From contig DAOVQG010000116.1 of NCBI GenBank assembly GCA_030628805.1, positions 1 to 13,049 of the forward strand: a DNA stretch of 13,049 bases. Direction: 5' to 3'. The DNA is from JAGMDK01 sp023128695. Lineage in GTDB: Bacteria > Planctomycetota > Phycisphaerae > UBA1845 > Fen-1342. Below the pieces are notes generated by a model. The model made no database searches and was not told the origin of the DNA. It saw only the letters and a list, made by a program, of their open reading frames with translations. Position 1 is the first letter of the stretch; each line of letters opens with the position of its first letter. The position numbers and the translations under genes are program-made. This document shows, one piece after another, positions 7,508-13,049 of this stretch.

Positions 7508-9424
7508 ATGCCTGAAGAACAGGCTATCCTGCTGGAATTGGTCGTGATCGTCGTCCTGGGCGGCGGGGCGCAGTGGCTGGCTTGGCAGTTGCGGCTGCCA
7601 TCCATCCTGCTGCTGCTGCTGTTTGGGTTCCTGGCGGGCCCCGTGGCACGCGAGCTGCTCCCCGGGACCTCGTTCGGCTTGGACCCGAACCCCCTCTTCG
7701 GCGGACTGCTGCTGCCCCTGGTCTCGCTCTCCGTGGCGGTGATCCTCTTCGAGGGCGGCCTCACGCTCAACTTCCGCGAGTTGCGCGCCACGGGGCATGT
7801 CGTCCGCAACCTCGTCACCGTCGGGGCCCTGACTACCTGGCTGATCTGCTCCGCGGCGGCCTGTCTGCTCCTGGGGCTGGACCTGCGAGTGTCCATTCTG
7901 ATCGGCGCGGTCCTGATCGTGACAGGCCCCACGGTAATCATGCCGCTGCTGCGACACGTGCGTCCCACAGGCGCTGTCGGCCCGGTCCTCAAGTGGGAGG
8001 GGATCGTCATCGACCCGCTCGGAGCCCTGGTGACCGTGCTGGCGTTTGAGGTGCTCTTCGCCCACCCGCATTTGCAGGCCCCGCTGCACGTACTGGTCGC
8101 CGTGCTGAAAACGGTGGTCGTGGGCGGTGGCCTGGGCCTCGCTGCCGCCGGGCTGCTGACGCTCGCGGTGGCCCGCTACTGGGTGCCGGAGTTCCTGCAT
8201 AACGTCGTGGCCATGTTTCTGGTGTGCGGCGTGTTCGTGCTGTCCAACCGAGTCCAGGCCGAAGGCGGCCTCCTGTCAGTGACCGTTATGGGCATCGCCT
8301 TGGCGAACCAGCGTTACGCGGACATGAAGCATATCCGCGAATTCAAGGAAAACCTGCGGGTCTTCCTGATCTCCGCCCTGTTCATCCTGCTCGCCGCCCG
8401 GTTGCGTCTGGACGACCTCCGCGGGCTCGGCCCGGGCAGCCTGCTTTTCGTCGCCGTGCTGATCTTCGTGGCCCGTCCCCTGGGGGTGGCGGTTGCGACC
8501 CTCCGCTCCAAATTGACCTGGCGGGAAAGACTGTTCCTGGCGTGGATGGCACCGCGCGGGATCGTGGCGGCGGCGGTGGCTTCGGTTTTCGCCATCCAAC
8601 TCGAGCACGCGGCCGAGGCCGCCGAAGCCGCGGGGCTCTCTGAGCGGGCCGAGCTGCTCGCGGATCACGCCGGCGTACTCATTCCGTTGACCTTCATCAC
8701 GATCGTCGGCACGGTCCTGGTCTACGGAATCACCGCCGCGCTCGTGGCTCAGCGTCTCGGCCTGGCCGAGGCGAAACCGCAAGGCGTGCTGATCGTCGGA
8801 GCACATCGGCTGGCCCGCGAGATCGGGCGTGTGCTCCAGGAGCACAAGTTCCGCGTCCTGCTGGTCGACACCAACCGCGGCGAAACCGCGGCCGCCAAAA
8901 TGGCCGCCCTGCCGACCTTCCACGGCAGCATCGTCGGCGAGGAAACGCTGGAAGAGCTCGACCTCGGCGGCCTCGGCCGTTTGTTAGCCCTGACCCCCAA
9001 CGACGAAGTGAACGTCCTGGCCGTGCAGCGCTTTGCCCCCATCTTCGGCCGGGCCTCGGTCTACCAGTTGCCCCCGCGCGCAGGGGCCGCGGGGCGCGTG
9101 GCAATGGACAAACACCTGGCCGGGCGGTGGCTGTTCGGCACCGCGGCGACGAGTGAGCACCTCCGCCGACAGCTTGACGCCGGGGCGGTCATCAAAGCCA
9201 CCAGGCTGACCGAATCGTTCGATTACCGCTCCTTCGGCATGATGTACGGCCCCGACGCGGTCCCTCTGTTCACCATCACCGAGGCTGGCGGGCTGAACAT
9301 CCGCACGGCCGAAGAGTCGTCCGAGCCCAAGCCGGGGCAGACGCTGATCAGTCTGGTGTTTGACAAGCCGGCGACCGTCGCGATTAGCCTTCCCCGCCGG
9401 GCAGGTCCTGAAGCACTTCCTTGA
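7508..9424 (+). CDS. CPA1-family cation/proton antiporter with C-terminal TrkA/RCK-like domain
   Basis: This membrane protein is predicted to exchange Na+ or K+ for H+ across the inner membrane for pH and ion balance. Residues about 5-415 contain roughly a dozen hydrophobic segments, with CPA1 landmarks LFEGGLTL (80-87), VTGPTVIMPLL (138-148), WEGIVIDPLGA (163-173) and MAPRGIVAAAV (347-357). D169 is the expected ion-binding Asp. The preceding position, Asn in many CPA1 members, is Ile168 here. Residues 426-520 look like a Rossmann TrkA-N/RCK domain (VLIVGAHRLAREIG, later D454), but the GxGxxG glycines are mostly replaced. A TrkA-C-like segment follows at about 555-617. SD GGAG (7499-7502) is 5 nt from ATG 7508. 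It follows infC by 69 nt, so co-transcription is possible. Its end overlaps yajC on the other strand by 41 bp. Substrate ion is not determinable. Confidence 0.92.
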   Translation: MPEEQAILLELVVIVVLGGGAQWLAWQLRLPSILLLLLFGFLAGPVARELLPGTSFGLDPNPLFGGLLLPLVSLSVAVILFEGGLTLNFRELRATGHVVRNLVTVGALTTWLICSAAACLLLGLDLRVSILIGAVLIVTGPTVIMPLLRHVRPTGAVGPVLKWEGIVIDPLGALVTVLAFEVLFAHPHLQAPLHVLVAVLKTVVVGGGLGLAAAGLLTLAVARYWVPEFLHNVVAMFLVCGVFVLSNRVQAEGGLLSVTVMGIALANQRYADMKHIREFKENLRVFLISALFILLAARLRLDDLRGLGPGSLLFVAVLIFVARPLGVAVATLRSKLTWRERLFLAWMAPRGIVAAAVASVFAIQLEHAAEAAEAAGLSERAELLADHAGVLIPLTFITIVGTVLVYGITAALVAQRLGLAEAKPQGVLIVGAHRLAREIGRVLQEHKFRVLLVDTNRGETAAAKMAALPTFHGSIVGEETLEELDLGGLGRLLALTPNDEVNVLAVQRFAPIFGRASVYQLPPRAGAAGRVAMDKHLAGRWLFGTAATSEHLRRQLDAGAVIKATRLTESFDYRSFGMMYGPDAVPLFTITEAGGLNIRTAEESSEPKPGQTLISLVFDKPATVAISLPRRAGPEALP

Positions 9425-9749
9425 TGGACGAACGGTTGAAGCGCATCTTGGTGTTGCTGGTCTCATCGACTTTGAGGACCACTTCGTTGTCGCGGACGTC
9501 GACCACGGTCCCGATGACGCCGCCGACGGTCTGCACGCGGTCGTTGCGCTTGAGCGCGTTGAGCATCGCCTCGTACTTGCGGCGTTCCTTGCTCTTGCCG
9601 CGTGACATGATGAACCAGAACACGCCGATCATCAGGATCAGGGGAATGATCGGGTTGTTGAACATGCTGCCGCCGCCGGAGCCGGTCCCTTGCGTTGTGG
9701 GGGGCGTGGTCGAGTCTGCCTCGGCCAATAGAGCAAAGATGTCGATCAT
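9384..9749 (-). CDS. yajC: Preprotein translocase subunit YajC
   Basis: YajC is a small inner-membrane protein associated with SecDF and the Sec translocon. The 121-residue product has a short N-terminal tail rich in T, P, G and S (12-28), one membrane helix (about 33-49, IIPLILMIGVFWFIM) and a basic stretch (50-60). The cytosolic domain carries the family pattern NDRVQTVGGVIGTV (69-82) and VVLKVDE (90-96). The length is typical. Its ATG overlaps the tgt stop codon by 4 nt (ATGA), so the two are translationally coupled in the order tgt-yajC, an arrangement known in many bacteria. secD, the usual next gene, is absent. Instead the gene ends inside the antiporter coding region on the other strand, and no terminator is visible. 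Confidence 0.95.
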   Translation of the reverse strand: MIDIFALLAEADSTTPPTTQGTGSGGGSMFNNPIIPLILMIGVFWFIMSRGKSKERRKYEAMLNALKRNDRVQTVGGVIGTVVDVRDNEVVLKVDETSNTKMRFNRSSIKEVLQDLPGGEG

Positions 9750-10876
9750 TCGTCTTCCTTCATTTGTCGGGCCGCCGGGCCGGCTTCGAACGCCCGCCGC
9801 CAGGCGGCGAATTCGCCCGCGGCGATGGCGTCGCGCATCCGCCGCATGAGCGACTGATAGAAGCGGATATTATGCAACGAAACGAGCGTCGCTCCAAGTA
9901 CCTCGGCCGACATGATTAAATGCCGCAGATAGCCGCGCGTGAAATTCCGGCAGGTGTAGCAGTCGCAGGCCGGGTCCAGCGGCTCGGTCGAGAGCTTGTG
10001 GCACGCGTTCCGCAGCCGTAGCGTCCCGGCACTGGTGAACGCGTAACCCTTGCGGCCGTTCCGCGTGGGCAGGACACAGTCGAACTGATCCACCCCGGCC
10101 GCCACCGCGATCACGAGGTCGCGCGGCATTCCCACGCCCATCAGATAGCGGGGCCGATCCGCCGGCAGTTCACGCGTAAACTCGTCGAGAAAGGCGTGCA
10201 TCCGCTCCGGCGGCTCGCCGACCGAGAGCCCGCCCAGGGCGTAGCCGTCGAAACCGATTTCGGCCAGTTGTTCGAGGCATGTTCGGCGTAACGCCATGTC
10301 CAGCCCGCCTTGCACGATGCCGTAGAGAGCCTGATCCGCACGCCGGTGGGCGGCGCGGCTGCGGCGGGCCCACGACACCGTTCGGCGGACCGCTTCGTGG
10401 ACCGTCCCCGCCTCGGCCGGGAGCGAGGGGCACTCGTCGAACGCCATGATGATGTCCGCGCCGAGTTGGTTCTGGATCTGGATCGACGATTCGGGCGTCA
10501 GGTGCACGAGGTCGCCGTCAATGTGCGAACGAAACGTGACGCCCTCGTCGTCGATTCGCCGCAACTCCGCGAGCGAAAACACTTGAAACCCGCCGCTGTC
10601 GGTGAGTATCGGACCGTCCCAGTTCATGAACCGGTGCAGGCCGCCCAGTTGCGCGACCACCTCCGCCCCGGGCCGCAGCAGCAGGTGGTACGTGTTCGCC
10701 AGCACAGCTTGCGTGCCCGTCTCGGCAAGTTGCCGCGGCGACAGACCCTTCACCGCGGCCCGGGTCCCCACGGGCATGAACGCCGGCGTATCGATCGCGC
10801 CATGCGGCGTGCGCAGCACCCCCCGCCGCGCGCCCCCGCATTCCTCAAGCACCTCGAAGGAAAAGCTCTGCGTCAC
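9746..10876 (-). CDS. tgt: Queuine tRNA-ribosyltransferase (tRNA-guanine transglycosylase)
   Basis: Tgt replaces guanine 34 of certain tRNAs with the queuosine precursor preQ1. With a GTG start at 10876 the protein has 376 residues, a usual length. Catalytic aspartates fit D93 (TDSGGFQ) and D266 (GVDQFDC). The zinc site fits C304, C306, C309 (ACDCYTC) and H335 (SLHN). GIVQGG and LPTRNGRKG are also present. I chose GTG 10876 because GAGG (10883-10886) lies 6 nt before it. An earlier in-frame GTG at 10888 gives four more residues but has no good ribosome site, and no in-frame ATG is available. A candidate extended -10 lies upstream. tgt is followed directly by yajC with a 4-nt overlap. Confidence 0.96.
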   Translation of the reverse strand: MTQSFSFEVLEECGGARRGVLRTPHGAIDTPAFMPVGTRAAVKGLSPRQLAETGTQAVLANTYHLLLRPGAEVVAQLGGLHRFMNWDGPILTDSGGFQVFSLAELRRIDDEGVTFRSHIDGDLVHLTPESSIQIQNQLGADIIMAFDECPSLPAEAGTVHEAVRRTVSWARRSRAAHRRADQALYGIVQGGLDMALRRTCLEQLAEIGFDGYALGGLSVGEPPERMHAFLDEFTRELPADRPRYLMGVGMPRDLVIAVAAGVDQFDCVLPTRNGRKGYAFTSAGTLRLRNACHKLSTEPLDPACDCYTCRNFTRGYLRHLIMSAEVLGATLVSLHNIRFYQSLMRRMRDAIAAGEFAAWRRAFEAGPAARQMKEDE

Positions 10877-10906
10877 GCATGACCTCACACTTGCTTGGCT
10901 GCGTTG

Positions 10907-10915
10907 ATAATACCA
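10907..10915 (-). promoter_or_regulatory. Candidate extended -10 promoter for tgt-yajC
   Basis: On the minus strand TGG is followed directly by TATTAT (5 of 6 to TATAAT), forming a TGn extended -10. Transcription would start near 10900, about 24 nt before the GTG start. No good -35 is seen, which extended -10 promoters can tolerate. The inverted-repeat module that starts at 10928 would lie just upstream. Confidence 0.45.
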
Positions 10916-10927
10916 GATAGAGCATAT

Positions 10928-11011
10928 CAGTCCGCCGCAAAAGTCGTGTAGCGTCCGGGCTCTGTCCCGGACGCTACATTTTCGGCCGAAGCCGACTTTT
11001 GCGGCGGACTG
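10928..11011. repeat. Nested palindromic module A (19-bp outer arms)
   Basis: The outer arms 10928-10946 and 10993-11011 are perfect 19-bp inverted copies. Inside, TGTAGCGTCCGGG (10947-10959) pairs perfectly with CCCGGACGCTACA (10966-10978) around the loop CTCTGT. A further 10-bp palindrome TTCGGCCGAA lies at 10981-10990. The inner hairpin is copy 2 of the family at 4131-4158. One stem pair has changed on both sides (T10954-A10971 here, G4137-C4154 there), so pairing is kept. The whole unit could fold as one long hairpin in RNA from either strand or as a DNA cruciform. Function unknown. Confidence 0.9.
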
Positions 11012-11012
11012 C

Positions 11013-11113
11013 TAAATAACCGTGCGCGATTGTGAAACAACGAAGAGCCGCGGGCTTCAGCCCGCGCGGTCATACGACATCCGAGCTGTCGCGAGATTGC
11101 GCACGGTGATTTA
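11013..11113. repeat. Nested palindromic module B (18-bp outer arms)
   Basis: The arms 11013-11030 and 11096-11113 are inverted copies matching at 16 of 18 positions. They begin TAAAT and carry ACCGTGCGC. Inside lies the palindrome CGCGGGCT-TC-AGCCCGCG (11049-11066), a member of the family seen truncated at 119-134. The module abuts module A (1 nt between) and module C (0 nt between). No duplication of flanking bases is evident. Confidence 0.8.
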
Positions 11114-11375
11114 GTGCTCTGTCAAACGTCAATTGACAGGCAGGGCAGGCGAACGGTAAGGCGGCTCAGCGGGAGCGCGAGTGAACGGGAGGGCGAGGCT
11201 CCTGCCGAGCCAGGGGCGTCGCGGATGAGTGGGAGGGCGAGGCTCCTGCCGAGCCAGCGGCGCCGCGGATGAGTGGGAGGGCGAGGCTCCTGCCGAGCCA
11301 GGGGCGTCGCGGCTCAGCGGGAGCTTCGCCCTCCCTTCCATGGCGCTACCCAACAATCAAGGGCTGACAGAGCAC
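11114..11375. repeat. Module C: 11-bp terminal inverted repeats around a 44-bp tandem array
   Basis: GTGCTCTGTCA (11114-11124) and TGACAGAGCAC (11365-11375) are perfect inverted ends of a 262-bp segment. Near the left end CTGTCAA (11119-11125) also pairs with TTGACAG (11133-11139). The centre holds three 44-bp direct repeats, described separately. The layout resembles a small non-autonomous element, but no target-site duplication is visible and no transposase is present, so that reading is tentative. Confidence 0.65.
11187..11318. repeat. Three tandem 44-bp repeats
   Basis: Copies begin at 11187, 11231 and 11275. Copies 1 and 2 differ at two bases and copy 3 diverges only in its last few. 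Each starts GGGAGGGCGAGGCTCC and contains the short hairpin GGCTC-CTGCC-GAGCC. The array is bordered on both sides by GCGGCTCAGCGGGAGC (11161-11176 and 11310-11325), and GCTTCGCCCTCCC after it is partly complementary to the repeat start. Short frames here are repeat-derived and not called as genes. Confidence 0.9.
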
Positions 11376-11378
11376 AAG

Positions 11379-11413
11379 TTTCTAGTTTCTAGTCTCTAGT
11401 CTCTAGTCTCTAG
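11379..11413. repeat. Heptanucleotide tandem array overlapping the epimerase 3' end
   Basis: Five consecutive 7-bp units run TTTCTAG, TTTCTAG, then TCTCTAG three times. Read on the minus strand, the array supplies the last epimerase codons (LETRD then TAG at 11398-11396). It sits 3 bp beyond module C. Such short units are prone to slippage, so copy number may vary between relatives. Confidence 0.9.
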
Positions 11414-12334
11414 AAACCCTTTCTCCCGCTGCCATTTGATCGCGCGGGGGATGCCCGCGGTCAGCGGGGTCTGGGGGTTGTAGCCGAGAAGCTGCCGGGC
11501 TTTGCTGATGTCGGCCACGTAGCGGGTGACTTCGCCCGCGCGTGACGGTTCATATCGGGCGATCGGCTCCTTACCCAACGCGAGTGAGATCAGGTTGACC
11601 AGGTCCATCAGCGTGGCGCCCTGCCCGCAGGCGAGGTTGACGGTTTCCCGTTTGATTTTGCCCGCCGCGATCGCGTCGATGGCCCGCGCCATGCCGTCGG
11701 CGCAGTCGTCCACCCAGGTGAAATCCAGCACCTTCTCGCGTCCGTAGACCACGATCGGCCGGCCCTCCGCGATCCGCTTGATGAACAGCGGAATCACGCG
11801 CTCCAGCCGTTCGATGTCGCAATCGTAGCGCCCGTATACGTTACTGAAACGGAAGACCAGACAGGGCAGGTCGTAGCACTCGGCGTAGGAGTAGATGAAG
11901 GCCTCCCCGGCGATCTTCGAGGCGCTGTAGGGGCTCTCGGCGACCACGAAATCCGCCTGCGACTCGTCCGTGACGTGCCGGTGGATGTCGCCGTAGACCT
12001 CGCGCGAGCTGCCGAAGATGAACGGCGTGCGATGTTGGCGGGCATATTCGAGTGCTCGGAAGGCGGTATCGACGTTCTCCAGAGCCCGCTCGGGGTGTTC
12101 CACCAATTCAAAGACCTTGGCGTGCGCGGCCAAGTGGACCACGACGTCGAATTTTCCCTCGACGGGCAGCACTCCGGGTTTGCCTTTGTACAGGTTGCAC
12201 TCGACCGTGGGGATACGGTCGGTCCAGGTATTTGCCCGCCAATCGAGGCCCACGACTTCGTCGCCGCGTTCGAGCAGCCGAAGGCCGAGGTTGGTGCCGA
12301 TTTGCCCGCTCGAGCCCGTAATCAGGATGCGCAT
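11396..12334 (-). CDS. NAD-dependent nucleotide-sugar epimerase/dehydratase (extended SDR)
   Basis: This 312-residue cytoplasmic enzyme probably acts on an NDP-sugar that feeds surface polysaccharide synthesis. The Rossmann motif GSSGQIG (7-13) and acidic D31 indicate NAD binding. The catalytic set fits S109/S110 (FGSSREVYG) with Y136 and K140 (SPYSASK). RFSNVYGRYD (162-171) and DFTWVDDCADGM (204-215) are typical of UDP-sugar 4-epimerases and their relatives. All key residues are present. The exact substrate (UDP-glucose, UDP-glucuronate or other) cannot be told. ATG 12334 has SD GGAG (12340-12343) 5 nt away. The stop codon lies inside a heptamer repeat array, so the last five residues are repeat-encoded. 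The genes on either side do not point to a pathway. Confidence 0.93.
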   Translation of the reverse strand: MRILITGSSGQIGTNLGLRLLERGDEVVGLDWRANTWTDRIPTVECNLYKGKPGVLPVEGKFDVVVHLAAHAKVFELVEHPERALENVDTAFRALEYARQHRTPFIFGSSREVYGDIHRHVTDESQADFVVAESPYSASKIAGEAFIYSYAECYDLPCLVFRFSNVYGRYDCDIERLERVIPLFIKRIAEGRPIVVYGREKVLDFTWVDDCADGMARAIDAIAAGKIKRETVNLACGQGATLMDLVNLISLALGKEPIARYEPSRAGEVTRYVADISKARQLLGYNPQTPLTAGIPRAIKWQREKGFLETRD

Positions 12335-12390
12335 AATCGCTCCGCGTGTCTGAGTGACGCTACTAGTAAGCGGTCTTTGTACCGTGAACG

Positions 12391-12419
12391 GCCCCGGATC
12401 GTCAACGCGGCTCCGGGGC
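12391..12419. other. Inverted repeat between divergent genes
   Basis: GCCCCGGA (12391-12398) and TCCGGGGC (12412-12419) are perfect 8-bp inverted arms with 13 nt between them. The site lies 57 nt upstream of the epimerase ATG and before the promoter of the small gene on the other strand. It could be an operator or an mRNA leader hairpin. No T-run follows on either strand, so a terminator is unlikely. Confidence 0.4.
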
Positions 12420-12456
12420 GGGAAACCGAAAACAGCGTGCGATTCGTGTGATACTC

Positions 12457-12462
12457 TATAAT
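12457..12462 (+). promoter_or_regulatory. Candidate -10 element (TATAAT) for the small gene
   Basis: A perfect TATAAT lies 47 nt before ATG 12510, so a transcript would begin near 12469. No -35 of good quality is present 16-18 nt upstream. The perfect -10 in an otherwise GC-rich setting is the main support. Confidence 0.4.
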
Positions 12463-12509
12463 AAGGCCTCGTATTCAGACCGATATTCTTTTAGTCGGGT
12501 CAAGAGCTC

Positions 12510-12794
12510 ATGACGGTCGGGGTGCGGCCCGCCCCGGTCAACGCGAGGACGTGCTATTGGAAGAGAACGCCCCCCATCGCGCGCAAACTGCGGGCGGACG
12601 CCGGCTCCTACGGCTTCGCGGTGATTACCGAAGAGGCGAAGCACGTGCAGGCCCTGGTTGCCCTCGTTGTTCCTCCCGCGCGGCTGCGCCCCGCTTTGTA
12701 CGACCTGATTCACCTTTGCCTGGCGGCGCGCCCCGCGACTTGTGCTGAGGATGACCCGCTGTTAGATGTCGCCGAGGACTCCCCGCCCCTGTAA
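12510..12794 (+). CDS. Small hypothetical protein
   Basis: I do not recognise this 94-residue frame. Support for it being real: about four in five codons end in G or C, as in the other genes here; it has a candidate TATAAT upstream; and it stops cleanly before a non-coding stretch. Against it: the Shine-Dalgarno is weak (AAGAG at 12502-12506) and no known motif is evident. The product has a basic N-terminal third (RPAPVNARTCYWKR), a central stretch SYGFAVITEEAKHVQALVALVV, here cited at 33-54 as mildly hydrophobic, and an acidic end (EDDPLLDVAED). It has no signal peptide or clear membrane helix. The start could lie further in. A competing frame on the other strand (12456-12713) has poorer codon statistics. 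Confidence 0.45.
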   Translation: MTVGVRPAPVNARTCYWKRTPPIARKLRADAGSYGFAVITEEAKHVQALVALVVPPARLRPALYDLIHLCLAARPATCAEDDPLLDVAEDSPPL

Positions 12795-13049
12795 ACGTCC
12801 ATCTTTGATGTGGGGTGCATGACAGTTTTGGCGGGGTTGGATTTGTGGATGAATTGCCGATGTGACCCGTTGCGGCTCTTGGGCACGCCTTGCAGGACTT
12901 CGGATGACAGCCCTGAAAGACTGCCATGTGGTCATTGGACACACATTATTAGCGCATATTTTCCACGGGCCGTCCAGGGGCGGCTTTTCGCGGGTGGAGT
13001 CAGGGTGGCCGTTCGGGCTGCCGGCCTCTTCTCTCTCGTTTGGTTGAGC
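12795..13049. other. Right-edge region without a supported gene
   Basis: The short frame at 12862-13047 has no convincing ribosome site or recognisable motif and is not called. TGGACA (12936-12941) followed by TATTTT (12957-12962) is a weak promoter-like pair with a short 15-nt spacer. It may belong to a gene beyond the right edge. No terminator is visible after the small gene. Confidence 0.4.

Noticed and set aside
7054..8010. 318-codon minus-strand frame across infC and the antiporter
   Set aside because: It crosses two well-supported genes on the opposite strand and is Ser/Arg/Pro-rich.
12456..12713. 85-codon minus-strand frame opposite the small gene
   Set aside because: Its third codon positions fall on first positions of the forward frame and lack the GC bias seen there. 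It is also close to the epimerase upstream region, without a good RBS.
12936..12962. Promoter-like TGGACA...TATTTT pair
   Set aside because: The spacer is only 15 nt, the -10 is weak, and no downstream gene is visible in the window.
12862..13047. 61-codon frame at the right edge
   Set aside because: It has no ribosome site, no motif and a composition unlike the neighbouring genes.
1..13049. tRNA, rRNA, transposase or defence genes
   Set aside because: I looked by eye for T-loop signatures, rRNA-like stretches and the usual protein motifs on both strands and found none. This is not a model-based search.

Overview
The window is a GC-rich bacterial chromosome fragment, most likely from a member of the Planctomycetota and plausibly near the Phycisphaerae. 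The main reason is the protein encoded at 407-4126. It is a large secreted multidomain protein that ends in a paired dockerin-like calcium module with the wording GDxNCDGxxxWRDIDxFVxxM, a style I associate with that group. The spaces between genes are also packed with GC-rich palindromic repeats. The assignment is an inference from style, not from a search.

Layout. 1-118 is a 24-bp tandem array running off the left edge. 119-406 is a leader region with a strong hairpin. 407-4126 (+) encodes a 1239-residue exported beta-propeller/adhesion-like protein. 4127-4637 has no gene: it holds three kinds of palindromic repeat, then a promoter and a roughly 215-nt leader for thrS. 4638-6821 (+) is thrS and 6860-7438 (+) is infC. 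7508-9424 (+) is a CPA1-type cation/proton antiporter with a C-terminal TrkA/RCK-like domain. It overlaps tail-to-tail by 41 bp with yajC (9384-9749, -), which is translationally coupled to tgt (9746-10876, -). 10877-11395 has no gene and is almost entirely built of end-to-end inverted-repeat modules. 11396-12334 (-) is a nucleotide-sugar epimerase of the extended SDR family. A divergent promoter and a small hypothetical gene (12510-12794, +) follow. 12795-13049 holds nothing I can support.

How the genes fit. The core is housekeeping translation and secretion: threonyl-tRNA synthetase, initiation factor IF3, tRNA-guanine transglycosylase and the Sec accessory protein YajC. thrS-infC and tgt-yajC are familiar pairs, but both are cut short. 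The rpmI-rplT genes that often follow infC and the secD gene that often follows yajC are absent, and the antiporter sits where both would have continued. The surface protein and the epimerase are accessory genes at the edges.

No mobile element with a transposase, no CRISPR array, no tRNA or rRNA and no defence system was seen. The most unusual feature is the intergenic architecture at 10928-11413. Three abutting modules each have a perfect or near-perfect outer inverted repeat specific to that module, enclosing a different repeat unit. They are followed by a heptanucleotide tandem array that supplies the last codons of the epimerase. One inner unit recurs 6.8 kb away with a compensatory base-pair change, which suggests the folded form is what is conserved.
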